Source: Kumtagia sp964244725
GTDB lineage: Bacteria > Pseudomonadota > Alphaproteobacteria > Rhizobiales > Rhizobiaceae
Direction of reading: 5' to 3'
DNA length: 64,000 nt
NCBI GenBank assembly: GCA_964244725.1
Contig: CAXTJQ010000017.1
Coordinates: 1-64,000, forward strand
A model generated the notes under the pieces. It saw only the letters and a list, made by a program, of their open reading frames with translations. It was not told where the DNA came from and did not search any database. Shown here piece after piece: positions 17,939 to 27,472 of this stretch (position 1 is its first letter; every line of letters begins with the position of its first letter). A program made the translations under genes and the position numbers.

Positions 17939-18628
17939 TCAGGCGTCGGACCATTCCATCAGCGCGTCGAGCACGGCGGGGAAATCGGCCCAGCGATGGA
18001 TGACGGTCTCGGCGCCGGCGTCGCTCAGCGCATCGGAATGGCCTGGATAGGAATGGGCCGCGCCGGTGAAGCCGATCACGCGCATCCCGGCCGCCTTCGC
18101 TCCGTGGACCCCGTGCACCGAATCCTCGATGACGAAGGTCTTGGCTGGATCGGCCTTGAAATGTTCGGCGGCCTGCAGGAACACGTCCGGCGCGGGCTTG
18201 GGCTTGCCGCTCGGCGTCGACAGGGCCGAGAATATGCTGTCCTTGCCGAAGAACCCGTCGAGCCCTGTCGTCTCCAGCATGAAACCGATGCGCTCGCTGC
18301 GCGAGTTCGAGCAGATGCATTTCTGCGATTTGACCGAGGCGACCGCGCCCCGCGCGCCCTCGATCGGCTGCGCCTGCGCCCGCAGCGCGCGGTCGACCAG
18401 CGTCTCGGCCTCGCCGATCAGCGTGGCCTGCAGCGGAACCTGATAGTCTTTTTCCACGCGCAGCAGGATGTCCTTGAAGGTCAGGCCGGCATAGCGCTCG
18501 CTGAGGTCCTCCTTGGTAATCGGGCAGCCGGCCTTGATCAGCAGGTCCGCCTCGATGCGGGCGGCGATGATCTCTGAATCGACGAGCGTGCCGTCGAAAT
18601 CGAAGATGACGAGGTCCGGATCTGGCAT
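17939..18628 (-). CDS. HAD-superfamily phosphatase (phosphoglycolate-phosphatase/phosphoglucomutase-like)
   Basis: A 229-residue subfamily IA HAD hydrolase. Motif I is VIFDFDGTLVDSE at the very N-terminus, which fixes the start at ATG 18628; an in-frame codon further upstream would add 37 residues without family support. The Thr/Ser motif II is seen as CSNSRSERIGFML, and motifs III/IV as GKPKPAPDVF and FVIEDSVHGVHGAKAAGM. The substrate is probably a small sugar phosphate, but this cannot be read from sequence. It is divergent from ccrM, with 143 bp between the two starts. Confidence 0.87.
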   Translation of the reverse strand: MPDPDLVIFDFDGTLVDSEIIAARIEADLLIKAGCPITKEDLSERYAGLTFKDILLRVEKDYQVPLQATLIGEAETLVDRALRAQAQPIEGARGAVASVKSQKCICSNSRSERIGFMLETTGLDGFFGKDSIFSALSTPSGKPKPAPDVFLQAAEHFKADPAKTFVIEDSVHGVHGAKAAGMRVIGFTGAAHSYPGHSDALSDAGAETVIHRWADFPAVLDALMEWSDA

Positions 18629-18771
18629 GACGTTCCGATCAAGGCTGTGGGGAGGGTTTCGACGCGCATACACCGGCCGGGCCGCATCGGCAAATTCCGG
18701 CCCGCGCTTCATTAAAAATTTACGTGAAAAGGTAACCATAACCGACAGTAAACAGTCAGGCGTATCGGGGT

Positions 18772-19911
18772 ATGAGCATGCATGCGTTGCAGACGGCGTC
18801 GGCGGAAATCGTCGCGGCGAACACGCCGTCCTGGCTCGACACGGTCATGAAGGGCGACTGCGTCGCCGCGCTCGAGCGCCTGCCAGAAAAGTCGGTCGAC
18901 GCGATCTTCGCCGATCCGCCCTACAATCTCCAGCTCAACGGCGACCTGCGCCGGCCCGACCAGTCGAAGGTCGACGCCGTCGACGACCACTGGGACCAGT
19001 TCGACAGCTTTGCCGCCTACGACGCCTTCACCCGCGCCTGGCTGCTCGCCGCGCGCCGGGTGTTGAAGCCCAACGGCACCATCTGGGTGATCGGATCCTA
19101 CCACAACATCTTCCGCGTCGGCTCGACCATGCAGGACCTGGGCTTCTGGATCCTCAACGACGTGGTCTGGCGCAAGACCAACCCGATGCCGAATTTCCGC
19201 GGCCGCCGCTTCCAGAACGCGCACGAGACCCTGATCTGGGCCACGCGCGACGCGGGCGCCAAGGGCTACACCTTCAACTACGACGCTCTGAAGGCGGCCA
19301 ACGACGACATCCAGATGCGCTCCGACTGGCTGTTCCCGATCTGCACCGGCAACGAAAGGCTGAAGGACGAGGCCGGCAACAAGCTCCACCCGACGCAGAA
19401 GCCGGAGGCGCTGCTCGCTCGCATCATGCTCGCCTCCACCAAGCCCGGCGACATCGTCGTCGATCCGTTCTTCGGGTCGGGCACCACGGGCGCGGTCGCC
19501 AAGCGGCTTGGCCGGCATTTCGTCGGCGTCGAGCGCGAGCAGGCCTACATCGACGCCGCTATGGAGCGCATCGACGCCGTCGTTCCGCTCGACCACGCCG
19601 ATCTTTCGGCGCTGACCAACAAGCGTTCGGAGCCGCGCGTCGCTTTCGTCAGCCTGCTCGACGCGGGCATCCTCAGGCCCGGCGCCTATCTCTACGATTC
19701 GCGCCGGCGCTGGGTGGCCAAGGTGCGCGCCGACGGCACGGTGGCGGCCGGCGACCGCGTCGGCTCGATCCACCGCATCGGCGCGGAGGTGCAGGGGCTC
19801 GACGCCTGCAATGGCTGGACCTTCTGGCACTACGAGCGCAATGGCGGCCTCACCGCGATCGACGAACTGCGCCGCATCGCAAGGCTCGGCATGGAGCGGG
19901 CGGGGGCCTGA
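18772..19911 (+). CDS. ccrM: CcrM-type DNA adenine-N6 methyltransferase (GANTC)
   Basis: A 379-residue beta-class methyltransferase of the cell-cycle-regulated CcrM family of alphaproteobacteria, known to methylate the adenine in GANTC. Motif IV is IFADPPYNLQL near residue 45, and the SAM motif follows at the other end as DIVVDPFFGSGTTGAVA. The MPNFRGRRFQNAHETLIWA segment and the extra C-terminal domain (about residues 275-379, RRRWVAKVRADGTV, NGWTFWHYER) are CcrM hallmarks that separate it from restriction enzymes. No restriction gene is adjacent. I see no perfect CtrA box or GANTC pair in the short upstream region, so cell-cycle control is assumed from the family. Confidence 0.95.
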   Translation: MSMHALQTASAEIVAANTPSWLDTVMKGDCVAALERLPEKSVDAIFADPPYNLQLNGDLRRPDQSKVDAVDDHWDQFDSFAAYDAFTRAWLLAARRVLKPNGTIWVIGSYHNIFRVGSTMQDLGFWILNDVVWRKTNPMPNFRGRRFQNAHETLIWATRDAGAKGYTFNYDALKAANDDIQMRSDWLFPICTGNERLKDEAGNKLHPTQKPEALLARIMLASTKPGDIVVDPFFGSGTTGAVAKRLGRHFVGVEREQAYIDAAMERIDAVVPLDHADLSALTNKRSEPRVAFVSLLDAGILRPGAYLYDSRRRWVAKVRADGTVAAGDRVGSIHRIGAEVQGLDACNGWTFWHYERNGGLTAIDELRRIARLGMERAGA

Positions 19912-19951
19912 TTGGCCGACCGCCGCGCCCGCTTGCCAAAGGCCGGAAACC

Positions 19952-20314
19952 TCAGCCCTCGACGTCGACCCTGACGATCTTGCCCTCCGCATCGACCGTG
20001 ATCGTCTCGGCGCCATGGCGCTCGCGCCATTGCCCGGTCCTCGTGCTGGTCCTTTCCAACCGCCAGACCGAGCGCGCGGAGACGGGCGATAGCGCATCGA
20101 GCGAAATGTCTTCCGCGACCTGGTCCGGATATTCCTCGAAATAGGCGCGGAACGCGGCCATGATCGCCTCGCGTCCCTCGACCGCGCCGCCAACGCCCGC
20201 GGACGTATAGACGGCGTCCGGCGCGAACATGTCCTCGAGTGCGGCGTAGTCGAGCGCGTTCGTCGCCTCGTGGAAACGCCGCAGGATGAAGACGGGGTCG
20301 GGGCCGATAGCCAT
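19952..20314 (-). CDS. SnoaL/NTF2-like small protein
   Basis: A 120-residue protein with the compact cone fold of the SnoaL/NTF2 group: an N-terminal helix (VFILRRFHEATNALDYAAL), FAPDAVYTSA, GREAIMAAFRAYFEEYPD and a C-terminal strand pair ending IVRVDVEG. Such proteins may be small isomerases or hydrolases or non-catalytic binders; no catalytic residue is obvious. It starts 13 bp after the mutY stop on the same strand, so it may be cotranscribed with mutY. Confidence 0.75.
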   Translation of the reverse strand: MAIGPDPVFILRRFHEATNALDYAALEDMFAPDAVYTSAGVGGAVEGREAIMAAFRAYFEEYPDQVAEDISLDALSPVSARSVWRLERTSTRTGQWRERHGAETITVDAEGKIVRVDVEG

Positions 20315-20327
20315 TTCCAGGCGCCTT

Positions 20328-21455
20328 TCATCGAAGCCGTTTCCGGGTAGCGCCCGGAATGGCGGCTTCGATAGCCTTTTTCATGACCGTCGGCAAAGCC
20401 TGGTCGGGAACAGCGTCGGCCGCTACCCAGCGATGGCCGGGCGGGGCGGGCTCATCGCCGACCTTTGCGCGCATCACCGTGAGGGCCAGCATGAAATGCG
20501 TGAAGACATGCGCGATGGCGCCGCAATCCTCCCAGGCGGCCGGGAAGGGCGGCGCGTCGGCTTCGGTCGCGCCCGCCCGGCTGGCCCAGCCGGTCGTCGG
20601 CGCCTCCGTCATGCCGCCGAGCAGGCCTCTGTCGGGCCGCGTCCGCATCAGCATCGCGCCGTCGCCACGCACCGCCACGTAGGCGATTCCCGTCCGCTTG
20701 GGCCTGTCGGCCTTGCGCGCGCGCACCGGCAGCGCTTCGGGGTCGCCGGAGCGAAACCCCAGGCAATCCGCGCGCAGCGGGCAGAGCATGCAGCGCGGCC
20801 GCCTGGGCGTGCAGATGGTCGCGCCGAGGTCCATCATCGCCTGCGCGAAATCGCCCGGGCGTGACGCCGGCGCCAACGAAGCCACCTGCCTCCGGATCTC
20901 GGGCCTGGCCTGCGCCAGGGGCGTGCGGATATCGAACAGACGCGCCGCGACCCGTTCGACATTGCCGTCGACGACGGTGGCCGGCCGGTCGAACGCGATG
21001 GCCGCGATCGCCGCAGCCGTGTAGGCGCCGATCCCGGGCAGCGCGCGCAATTCCTCCTCGGCGTCCGGGAAACCGCCGGGCAGGACGGCGACCGCGTCGG
21101 CGCACGCCTTGAGGTTTCGCGCCCGCGAATAATAGCCGAGTCCGGCCCAGGCCCGCATCACGTCGTCGGGCGTGGCCGCCGCCAGCGCGCCGACATCCGG
21201 CCATTTGTCGAGGAAGGCGTGAAAGAACGGCTTGACCGCCTCCACCGTGGTCTGCTGCAGCATGACTTCCGACAGCCAGACGCGGTAGGGATCGGGCCGG
21301 ACGCCGCGCGCGAGATCGGCCGGCCGGACCCGCCACGGCAGGTCGCGATGATGGGCATCGTACCATCGCAACAACCCGGCCGCGATCGGGGAGGGCGATT
21401 TGGGCTGGCATGTGCTAGAGGGGCGCGCATCGCTGGCGCTGGCTTTGGCTGGCAT
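20328..21455 (-). CDS. mutY: A/G-specific adenine DNA glycosylase
   Basis: A base-excision repair enzyme of 375 residues that removes adenine mispaired with 8-oxoguanine. The HhH-GPD domain shows LSEVMLQQTTVEAVKPFF (catalytic Glu), LPGIGAYTAAAIAAIAF and VDGNVERVAARL (catalytic Asp). The [4Fe-4S] ligands are in CTPRRPRCMLCPLRADC. The C-terminal Nudix-like domain, which reads 8-oxoG, follows (PKRTGIAYVAVRGDGAMLM, FTHFMLALTV). The start is ATG 21455; a much longer upstream open frame on this strand is antisense to the DUF721 gene and is rejected. The divergent DUF721 gene starts 25 bp away. Confidence 0.95.
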   Translation of the reverse strand: MPAKASASDARPSSTCQPKSPSPIAAGLLRWYDAHHRDLPWRVRPADLARGVRPDPYRVWLSEVMLQQTTVEAVKPFFHAFLDKWPDVGALAAATPDDVMRAWAGLGYYSRARNLKACADAVAVLPGGFPDAEEELRALPGIGAYTAAAIAAIAFDRPATVVDGNVERVAARLFDIRTPLAQARPEIRRQVASLAPASRPGDFAQAMMDLGATICTPRRPRCMLCPLRADCLGFRSGDPEALPVRARKADRPKRTGIAYVAVRGDGAMLMRTRPDRGLLGGMTEAPTTGWASRAGATEADAPPFPAAWEDCGAIAHVFTHFMLALTVMRAKVGDEPAPPGHRWVAADAVPDQALPTVMKKAIEAAIPGATRKRLR

Positions 21456-21479
21456 GCCGGCAGGATATGGAGCATTCCC

Positions 21480-21980
21480 ATGGCGGCGAAAAGGTCGTTC
21501 GGCAATCCGGTGCCCGTGAGCGATCTCGCGGCGGCTTTGCTCGATCCGATGCTGCGCAAGCGCACCGGCATCTCGATCGGCCTCATCCAGTCCTGGGAGG
21601 AGATCGTCGGGCCGCGCCTGGCCCGGAGTTCGCGCCCTGAGAAACTGCAATGGCCGCGGCGGCTGAGCGAGGACGACCCGTTCAAGCCGGCGACGCTGGT
21701 TATCGCCTGCGAGGGCGCGGCGGCGCTCCATCTCCAGCACGAGACCGGCGCGGTGATCGGGCGCGTCAACGGCTTCCTCGGCTTCAATGCGGTCGAGCGC
21801 ATCAGGATCGTCCAGAAGCCGATGGCTCTCATCGAAAAGCCGGTCCGCGTCGCGCCGCGCACGCTGTCCGGTCCGGAAAGGGATGCGCTGGCCGGCAGGC
21901 TGCGTCCCATCGAGGACGAGGGGCTGCGCGCGTCGCTCGAAAGGCTGGGCGCTTCGGTCATGGGTTCGCGAAAAAGCTGA
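21480..21980 (+). CDS. DUF721 / DciA-like protein
   Basis: A 166-residue protein with a DUF721 domain (KRTGISIGLIQSWEEIVGPR, then a short insert, ATLVIACEGAAALHLQHET and RINGFLGF-type sequence). DUF721 corresponds to DciA, the ancestral loader or partner of the replicative helicase DnaB in bacteria lacking DnaC. The C-terminal part is an alphaproteobacterial extension without a clear fold. ATG 21480 is chosen because earlier in-frame sequence overlaps mutY on the other strand. It precedes dsbA and smc in the same direction, a neighbourhood common in rhizobia. Confidence 0.85.
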   Translation: MAAKRSFGNPVPVSDLAAALLDPMLRKRTGISIGLIQSWEEIVGPRLARSSRPEKLQWPRRLSEDDPFKPATLVIACEGAAALHLQHETGAVIGRVNGFLGFNAVERIRIVQKPMALIEKPVRVAPRTLSGPERDALAGRLRPIEDEGLRASLERLGASVMGSRKS

Positions 21981-22111
21981 ACGATCCCACGATCGTGAAG
22001 CGTTGTCGCAAGCCGGCGCTTGGCAGCCACGCGCCGATGCCTTAATTCGCGCCAAGTCTGGCGATTGGTGACTTCGCGTCCCAATCTCGTTCCTCCTCGC
22101 AGGTGATTCGA

Positions 22112-22831
22112 ATGATTCGTCTTTTGTCGCGCCGATCGGCTCTTTCCCTGATGGCGGCAGCGCCGGTCGGGCTGGCTCTCGCCGCCTGCAGCGATAGCGA
22201 CGCGCAGACCGCGGCCGATGCGGCCAAGCCCGCGACGCCGGCCGCATCCGTCGGCGCGGCGGCGGCGAAAGTCCCGGAGGCCAGCGGCGCGGTCGACATG
22301 GCGGAACTGCTCAAGCCCGGCGCGCTCCCCGACATGAGCCTGGGCAAGGCCGACGCGCCGGTGACCATCGTCGAATACGCCTCGATGACGTGCCCGCACT
22401 GCGCGCATTTCCATGCCACCACGCTGCCCGAGTTGAAGACGAAGTATATCGATGCCGGCAAGGCGCGGATGATCTTCCGCGAGTTTCCCTTCGATCCGCG
22501 CGCCGAGGCAGGCTTCATGCTGGCGCGCTGCTCGAAGGATAATTATTTTCCGATGGTCGACGTGCTGTTCAAGCAGCAGCAGGTCTGGGCGGCTGTCGAC
22601 AACGCCAAGGACGCGCTTCTGCAGATCTCCAGGCTCGCCGGTTTTACACAGGAGCAGTTCGAGTCCTGCTTGACCGACCAGAAGCTTCTGGATGACATCA
22701 GGGCGGTGCGCGCGCGCGGCACCGATGAGTTCAAGGTCGATTCCACGCCGACCTTCTTCATCAACGGCAAGCAGTACAAGGGGGCGCTGACGATTGCGGA
22801 AATGTCGGCGATCATCGACCCGATGCTCTGA
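22112..22831 (+). CDS. DsbA-family thiol:disulfide oxidoreductase, probable lipoprotein
   Basis: A 239-residue periplasmic thioredoxin-fold protein. The signal ends with a lipobox-like LALAAC, so it is likely lipid-anchored. After a low-complexity Ala-rich linker the DsbA domain starts (DAPVTIVEYASMTCPHCAHF) with active site CPHC near residue 94; DSTPTFFINGKQYKG carries the cis-Pro loop. A second cysteine pair is suggested by ARCSKD and ESCLTD. ATG 22112 with AGGTGA just upstream is preferred over GTG 22103. It probably introduces or shuffles disulfides in exported proteins. Confidence 0.9.
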   Translation: MIRLLSRRSALSLMAAAPVGLALAACSDSDAQTAADAAKPATPAASVGAAAAKVPEASGAVDMAELLKPGALPDMSLGKADAPVTIVEYASMTCPHCAHFHATTLPELKTKYIDAGKARMIFREFPFDPRAEAGFMLARCSKDNYFPMVDVLFKQQQVWAAVDNAKDALLQISRLAGFTQEQFESCLTDQKLLDDIRAVRARGTDEFKVDSTPTFFINGKQYKGALTIAEMSAIIDPML

Positions 22832-22891
22832 TCGATCCCGCTGGCCGGCGCTACTGCGCCGGGGCCTGGCTGCGCGTCGAGTTCGTCGCGC

Positions 22892-25800
22892 ATGAAATTC
22901 AACCGCCTCCGCCTCCTCGGCTTCAAATCCTTCGTCGAATCCGGCGAGTTCGTCATCGAGCGCGGCCTGACCGGCATCGTCGGGCCGAACGGCTGCGGCA
23001 AGTCCAACCTCGTCGAGGCGCTGCGCTGGGTGATGGGCGAAAGCTCCTACCGGAACATGCGCGCGTCCGGCATGGACGATGTCATCTTCTCGGGCTCCGG
23101 CACGCGGCCGGCGCGCAACACAGCCGAGGTCACGCTCTTCCTCGACAATGCCGATCGCACCGCGCCGCCGCCCTTCAACGATTCCGACGAATTGCAGGTG
23201 TCGCGCCGCATCGAGCGCGAGGCGGGGTCCGTCTATCGCATCAACGGCAGGGAGGCGCGCGCCAAGGACGTGCAGCTCCTGTTCGCCGACCAGTCGACCG
23301 GCGCTCGCTCGCCTTCGATGGTCGGCCAGGGTCGTATCGGCGAGCTGATCCAGGCGAAGCCGCAGGCGCGCCGCGCTCTGCTCGAGGAAGCGGCGGGCAT
23401 TTCGGGCCTGCACGCGCGCCGCCACGAGGCCGATTTGCGCCTCAAGGCGACGGAACAGAATCTGGAGCGCCTCGACGATGTCGTCGCCGAACTCGCCAGC
23501 CAGATCGAGAGCCTGAAGCGCCAGGCGCGCCACGCGATGCGCTTCAAGGCGCTGTCGGCCGATATCCGCAAGGCCGAGGCGACGCTTCTGCATTTACGCT
23601 GGAGCGCGGCCAAGGCGCAGGAGGGCCAGGCGCAATCGGCGCTGTCGGCGGCGACGATGCGAGTGGCCGAACGCGCAGCGAGCCAGCTTCAGGCTGCAAG
23701 GGATCAGGCGGTCGGCGCCCATCATCTGCCGGCCCTGCGCGACGCGTCCGCGGCCGCCGGCGCGGTGCTCCAGCGGCTCTCGATCGCCAGGTCGCAACTC
23801 GAGAACGAGGCGGCGCGGCTGCAGGCCCGCCAGGGCGAACTGTCCCGCCGCCTGCAGCAATTCGGCGCCGACATGGCGCGCGAACGGCAGTTGATGCTCG
23901 ACGACGCCGATAGCCTCGCCCGGCTGGCCGACGAGGAGATGGCGTTGACCGCCGAGGAGACAGGCGCGCCCGGCCGCGAGGCGGACCTGCTGGCCGATTA
24001 CGACGCCGCCGCTACGCGTCTTGCATCGAGCGAGGGCGCCCTCGGCGACTGGACCGCGCGCCGCGCCGAAGCCGCCGCGGCGATCGGCCAGTCCCGGCGC
24101 GCCGTCCGCGACGCGGCCGAGCGGCGCGAGAAGCTCGCCCGCCAGATGGCGGCGGTCGAGCGCGACCTTGCCGACATCGCGGCGCGGGTTGGCGCACTGC
24201 CCGACCCGGCCGAAAAGCAGGCGCTGGTCGAAGCCGCCCTTGCCGCCGCGCAGGATGCCGAGCAAGCGGCCGTCGAGGCGGAGACGGCCATCGCGCGGGC
24301 GCGTCAGCGCGAGGCAGCGGCGCGGCGGCCGGTGCAGGCGGCGCGGGCGGAATTGACGCGCATCGACGTCGAGGCGCGCACGCTGGGCAGGATGCTCGCC
24401 GCCGGCGGCAGCGGCCAGTTCGCCGCCGTGCTCGAACAGGTCGCGGTCGAGCCGGGCTACGAGGTGGCGCTCGGCGCGGCGCTGGGCGGCGATCTCGACG
24501 CCCCGCTCGACCCGCGCGCGCCGGCGCATTGGGGCATGACTGGCGCGGCCGAGGGCGATTCCCTCCTGCCGGACGGCGTCCCGAGCCTCGCCTCGGTCGT
24601 CCGCGCGCCGGCCGAGCTTGCCCGCCGCCTGGCGCAGGTCGGCCTCGTCGAGGATCGCGAGGGCGCGGCCATGCAGGCGCGTCTCGCGCCCGGTCAGCGG
24701 CTCGTCACCCGCTCTGGCGCGCTCTGGCGCTGGGACGGCTTCGTCGCCGGCGCGGATGCGCCGACGGCCGCCGCGCTTCGCCTGGCGCAGAAGAACCGCA
24801 TGGCGGTGCTTGAAGGCGAGGCGCGCGCCGCCGCCGCCGCCGCCGGGCAGGCAGAGGACGCGCTCGCCGCGGCCGAAGCCGCCGTGCGCGCCGGGGCCGA
24901 TGCGGAGCGCCTGGCGCGCGATGCCTGGCGCAAGGCGCAATCGGCTGTCGGCGACGCGCGCGATGCCCTGGCGCGGGCGGAGCGCGCCGCCGGCGACCTG
25001 TCGGCCCAGCGCGCTGCGCGTCTCGACGCGCGGGCGCGTCTCGGCGCGGACCTCGTCGAAGCCGAGGCGACGCTGCAGGCCACGCGCGATGCCGAAGCCG
25101 CCGCGCCCGATCCGGCTTCGCTGCAAGCCGGCCTCGACGAAGCCGCGCGCCTCGTCGCGGGCAGCCGGGCTGCCGCGGCCGACGCCCGCGCGATCCACGA
25201 GGGTCTGAAGCGCGAGGCCGCTGCCCGTCGTCGCCGGCTCGAGGCCATCGCCGCCGAGCGCGGGTCCTGGTCGCGGCGCGCCGCGGATGCGGCCGCCCAG
25301 ATCGCGTCGCTTGCCGCCCGCCAGGCCGAGACCGAAGCCGAACGCGCGGCCATCGCCGATGCGCCGGACGACATCGAGGCGCGCCGCCGCGCCCTGCTTT
25401 CCGAGCTTTCGAAAGCGGACGACGCGCGCAGCCGAGCCTCCGACGCGCTCCAGTCCGCTGAAAACCGCCAGCGTGAATTCGACCGGCAGGCGGCAGCCGC
25501 GCTCCAGGCGCTCGCGGCCTCGCGCGAGGAGCGCGGCCGCGCCGAGGAGCGCCTGACGGCCGCCGAGGAGCGCCGCCGCGAGATCGAGGCGCGCATCCAG
25601 GAGACGCTGGCCACGCCGCCGCATCTCGTTCTGAAGCTGACCGGCCTCGCCGCCGATGCGGCCCTTCCCGACATCGCCGACATCGAGCGGGCGCTCGACC
25701 GCCTGCGCATCGACCGCGAGCGCCTGGGCGCGGTCAATTTGCGCGCCGAGGCGGAGCAGAAGGAACTTTCGGACCGCCTGGAATCGATCGTCTCGGAGCG

Positions 25801-26350
25801 CGAGGACATCGTCGAGGCGATCCGCAAGCTGCGCCAGGCGATCCACGGGCTCAACCGCGAGGGCCGCGAGCGGCTGCTCGCCGCCTTCGAGGCGGTCAAC
25901 GAGCATTTCCGCCGCCTGTTCGGCCATCTCTTCGGCGGCGGCACGGCCGAGCTTCAGCTGATCGAATCGGACGATCCGCTCGAGGCCGGCCTCGAAATCC
26001 TCGCCCGCCCGCCCGGCAAGAAGCCGCAGACCATGACGCTGCTGTCGGGCGGGGAGCAGGCGCTCACCGCGATGGCGCTGATCTTCGCCGTCTTCCTCAC
26101 CAACCCCGCGCCCATCTGCGTGCTCGACGAGGTCGACGCGCCGCTCGACGACCACAATGTCGAGCGCTTCTGCAACCTGATGGACGAGATGGCCCGCGCC
26201 ACCGAGACGCGCTTCGTCATCATCACCCACAATCCCATCACCATGGCGCGCATGAACCGCCTCTTCGGCGTCACCATGGCCGAGCAGGGCGTCAGCCAGT
26301 TGGTGTCCGTCGACCTTCAGGCGGCGGAGGGGATGCGCGAGGCAAGTTGA
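22892..26350 (+). CDS. smc: chromosome segregation protein SMC
   Basis: The 1152-residue ATPase of the bacterial condensin. Walker A (GIVGPNGCGKSNLVEALRWV) is at residues 29-48. The signature LLSGGEQALTAMALIFA and Walker B (PICVLDEVDAPLDDHN) are near the C-terminus. Between them lie two long Ala/Arg/Glu-rich coiled-coil arms separated by a hinge around residues 500-640 (LGAALGGDLDAPLD). The coiled coils and high GC create long open frames on the opposite strand that are not genes. ATG 22892 gives the canonical MKFNRLRLLGFKSFVESG start. Confidence 0.97.
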   Translation: MKFNRLRLLGFKSFVESGEFVIERGLTGIVGPNGCGKSNLVEALRWVMGESSYRNMRASGMDDVIFSGSGTRPARNTAEVTLFLDNADRTAPPPFNDSDELQVSRRIEREAGSVYRINGREARAKDVQLLFADQSTGARSPSMVGQGRIGELIQAKPQARRALLEEAAGISGLHARRHEADLRLKATEQNLERLDDVVAELASQIESLKRQARHAMRFKALSADIRKAEATLLHLRWSAAKAQEGQAQSALSAATMRVAERAASQLQAARDQAVGAHHLPALRDASAAAGAVLQRLSIARSQLENEAARLQARQGELSRRLQQFGADMARERQLMLDDADSLARLADEEMALTAEETGAPGREADLLADYDAAATRLASSEGALGDWTARRAEAAAAIGQSRRAVRDAAERREKLARQMAAVERDLADIAARVGALPDPAEKQALVEAALAAAQDAEQAAVEAETAIARARQREAAARRPVQAARAELTRIDVEARTLGRMLAAGGSGQFAAVLEQVAVEPGYEVALGAALGGDLDAPLDPRAPAHWGMTGAAEGDSLLPDGVPSLASVVRAPAELARRLAQVGLVEDREGAAMQARLAPGQRLVTRSGALWRWDGFVAGADAPTAAALRLAQKNRMAVLEGEARAAAAAAGQAEDALAAAEAAVRAGADAERLARDAWRKAQSAVGDARDALARAERAAGDLSAQRAARLDARARLGADLVEAEATLQATRDAEAAAPDPASLQAGLDEAARLVAGSRAAAADARAIHEGLKREAAARRRRLEAIAAERGSWSRRAADAAAQIASLAARQAETEAERAAIADAPDDIEARRRALLSELSKADDARSRASDALQSAENRQREFDRQAAAALQALAASREERGRAEERLTAAEERRREIEARIQETLATPPHLVLKLTGLAADAALPDIADIERALDRLRIDRERLGAVNLRAEAEQKELSDRLESIVSEREDIVEAIRKLRQAIHGLNREGRERLLAAFEAVNEHFRRLFGHLFGGGTAELQLIESDDPLEAGLEILARPPGKKPQTMTLLSGGEQALTAMALIFAVFLTNPAPICVLDEVDAPLDDHNVERFCNLMDEMARATETRFVIITHNPITMARMNRLFGVTMAEQGVSQLVSVDLQAAEGMREAS

Positions 26351-26419
26351 ACTTTTCTCCAGGTTGAGTCGTTTTTCGCCCGACGCCCGCGTCGGCGGCG
26401 AACACAGGAGGAGGCATTA

Positions 26420-27124
26420 ATGGCCAGCGAGAACATGCAGTCCGCCGCCGATCTGGCCGCCAAAAGCCGGACGCCCTTTCCAGGCGAAAGCGCGGACTAC
26501 CGCGACGCCCGTCGGGCGCTTTTGCAAGCCGAAATCGACTTCCGGCGCCAGATGACGCGGCTGACCGCGCAGCGCCGGGCCTTGCCGCCCGGTCCGGTCG
26601 TCGCCAAAAACTATCGATTCAGGGACGAGAACGGGACCGATCTCGGCCTGGCCGACCTGTTCGGCGACAAGTCGACCCTCGTCGCCTATTTCTGGATGTA
26701 CGGCCCGCAGCGCGCCCGCCCGTGCCCGATGTGCGCCAATTGGCTCGGCGCTGTGAACGGCAACGCCGCCGACATCAAGCAGCGGGTCGCGCTGAAAATT
26801 CTCGGCCGCAGTTCCGTCGAGCGCCAGCGCGCCTTCGCAACCGAGCGGGGCTGGCGCGACCTGGATTTCGTCCAGACCGTCGGCGACGACTACGCCGCCG
26901 ACCTCGGCCTCATCAACGAGGACGGCAGCGAAAATCCCTCGCTCATCGTCTTCAAGCGCGCTGGCGGCGAGGTCCGGCTGTTCTGGTCGAGCGGGATGAC
27001 GCGCGAGATGGCCGATCCCGGCCAGGACCCCCGCGACGCACCTGACATCGCCTCGCTCTGGTCGATCCTGGACCTGACCCCGGATGGGCGGGGGGCGGAC
27101 TGGTATCCGAAGTTGAGGTATTGA
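26420..27124 (+). CDS. DUF899 family thioredoxin-like protein
   Basis: A 234-residue cytoplasmic protein of the DUF899 family, which has a thioredoxin-like fold but no established reaction. Signatures are ALLQAEIDFRRQMTRLTAQRR, YRFRDENGTDLGLADLFGDK, LVAYFWMYGPQRARPCPMCA and DLTPDGRGADWYPKLRY. The PCPMC pair occupies the place of a redox-active CxxC. A strong AGGAGG ribosome-binding site lies just upstream of ATG 26420. It follows smc by 69 bp but need not be functionally linked. Confidence 0.88.
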   Translation: MASENMQSAADLAAKSRTPFPGESADYRDARRALLQAEIDFRRQMTRLTAQRRALPPGPVVAKNYRFRDENGTDLGLADLFGDKSTLVAYFWMYGPQRARPCPMCANWLGAVNGNAADIKQRVALKILGRSSVERQRAFATERGWRDLDFVQTVGDDYAADLGLINEDGSENPSLIVFKRAGGEVRLFWSSGMTREMADPGQDPRDAPDIASLWSILDLTPDGRGADWYPKLRY

Positions 27125-27472
27125 GGGGATTCAACCCCTTGTCTCAATCGCCCCCGGTCTTGGAAGGCCTGTCCGCATCCTGTGCGGGGAATCGGATGCA
27201 AGGAGTACGCGGAGCGCGGCGTGAGGAAGGGACGAATGACTGAATAGCCCGGGTTTCGCGGACGCCTCAGAAGACGCGTCCAGGATAACCGGGAGGTTGA
27301 GTCGAGCGCGCGAAGGCTCATCGCTCGGCCGCGATCGCTTCGAAGTTTGGCAGGTCGTCAGCCCGATCTCTCGCAAGCATGAAAATCTCCTCGTGGCTTG
27401 GGCCGATGTCGGCTTCCGACTGTCCGGCCTCGCGGGCAACAACAAGGCGCGCCTGGCTGAGGTGACTATATT
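27125..27472. other. intergenic stretch with a possible gene remnant
   Basis: No complete gene is convincing in these 348 bases between a DUF899 gene and the E2 gene. On the minus strand a frame from the end of the E2 gene to the stop at 27318-27320 reads an acidic, helical sequence ending HEEIFMLARDRADDLPNFEA, but its only start codon (ATG 27380) would leave 20 residues. This may be the 3' remnant of a lost gene. The half nearer to DUF899 (27150-27310) gives only a low-quality open frame. I see no terminator with a T-run. Confidence 0.4.

Noticed and set aside
18629..18771. CtrA box or GANTC pair in the ccrM promoter
   Set aside because: Sequences such as GGTAACCATAACC resemble half-sites, but no TTAA-N7-TTAA and no GANTC pair is present in the gap.
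23594..26230. Long open frame (878 codons) antisense to smc
   Set aside because: Arginine-, glycine- and alanine-rich sequence without any domain, produced by high GC and the repetitive coiled-coil codons of smc on the other strand.
27131..27445. 104-codon minus-strand frame in the DUF899-E2 gap
   Set aside because: Serine-, proline- and arginine-rich translation without recognisable fold; treated as non-coding or as a possible dispersed repeat.
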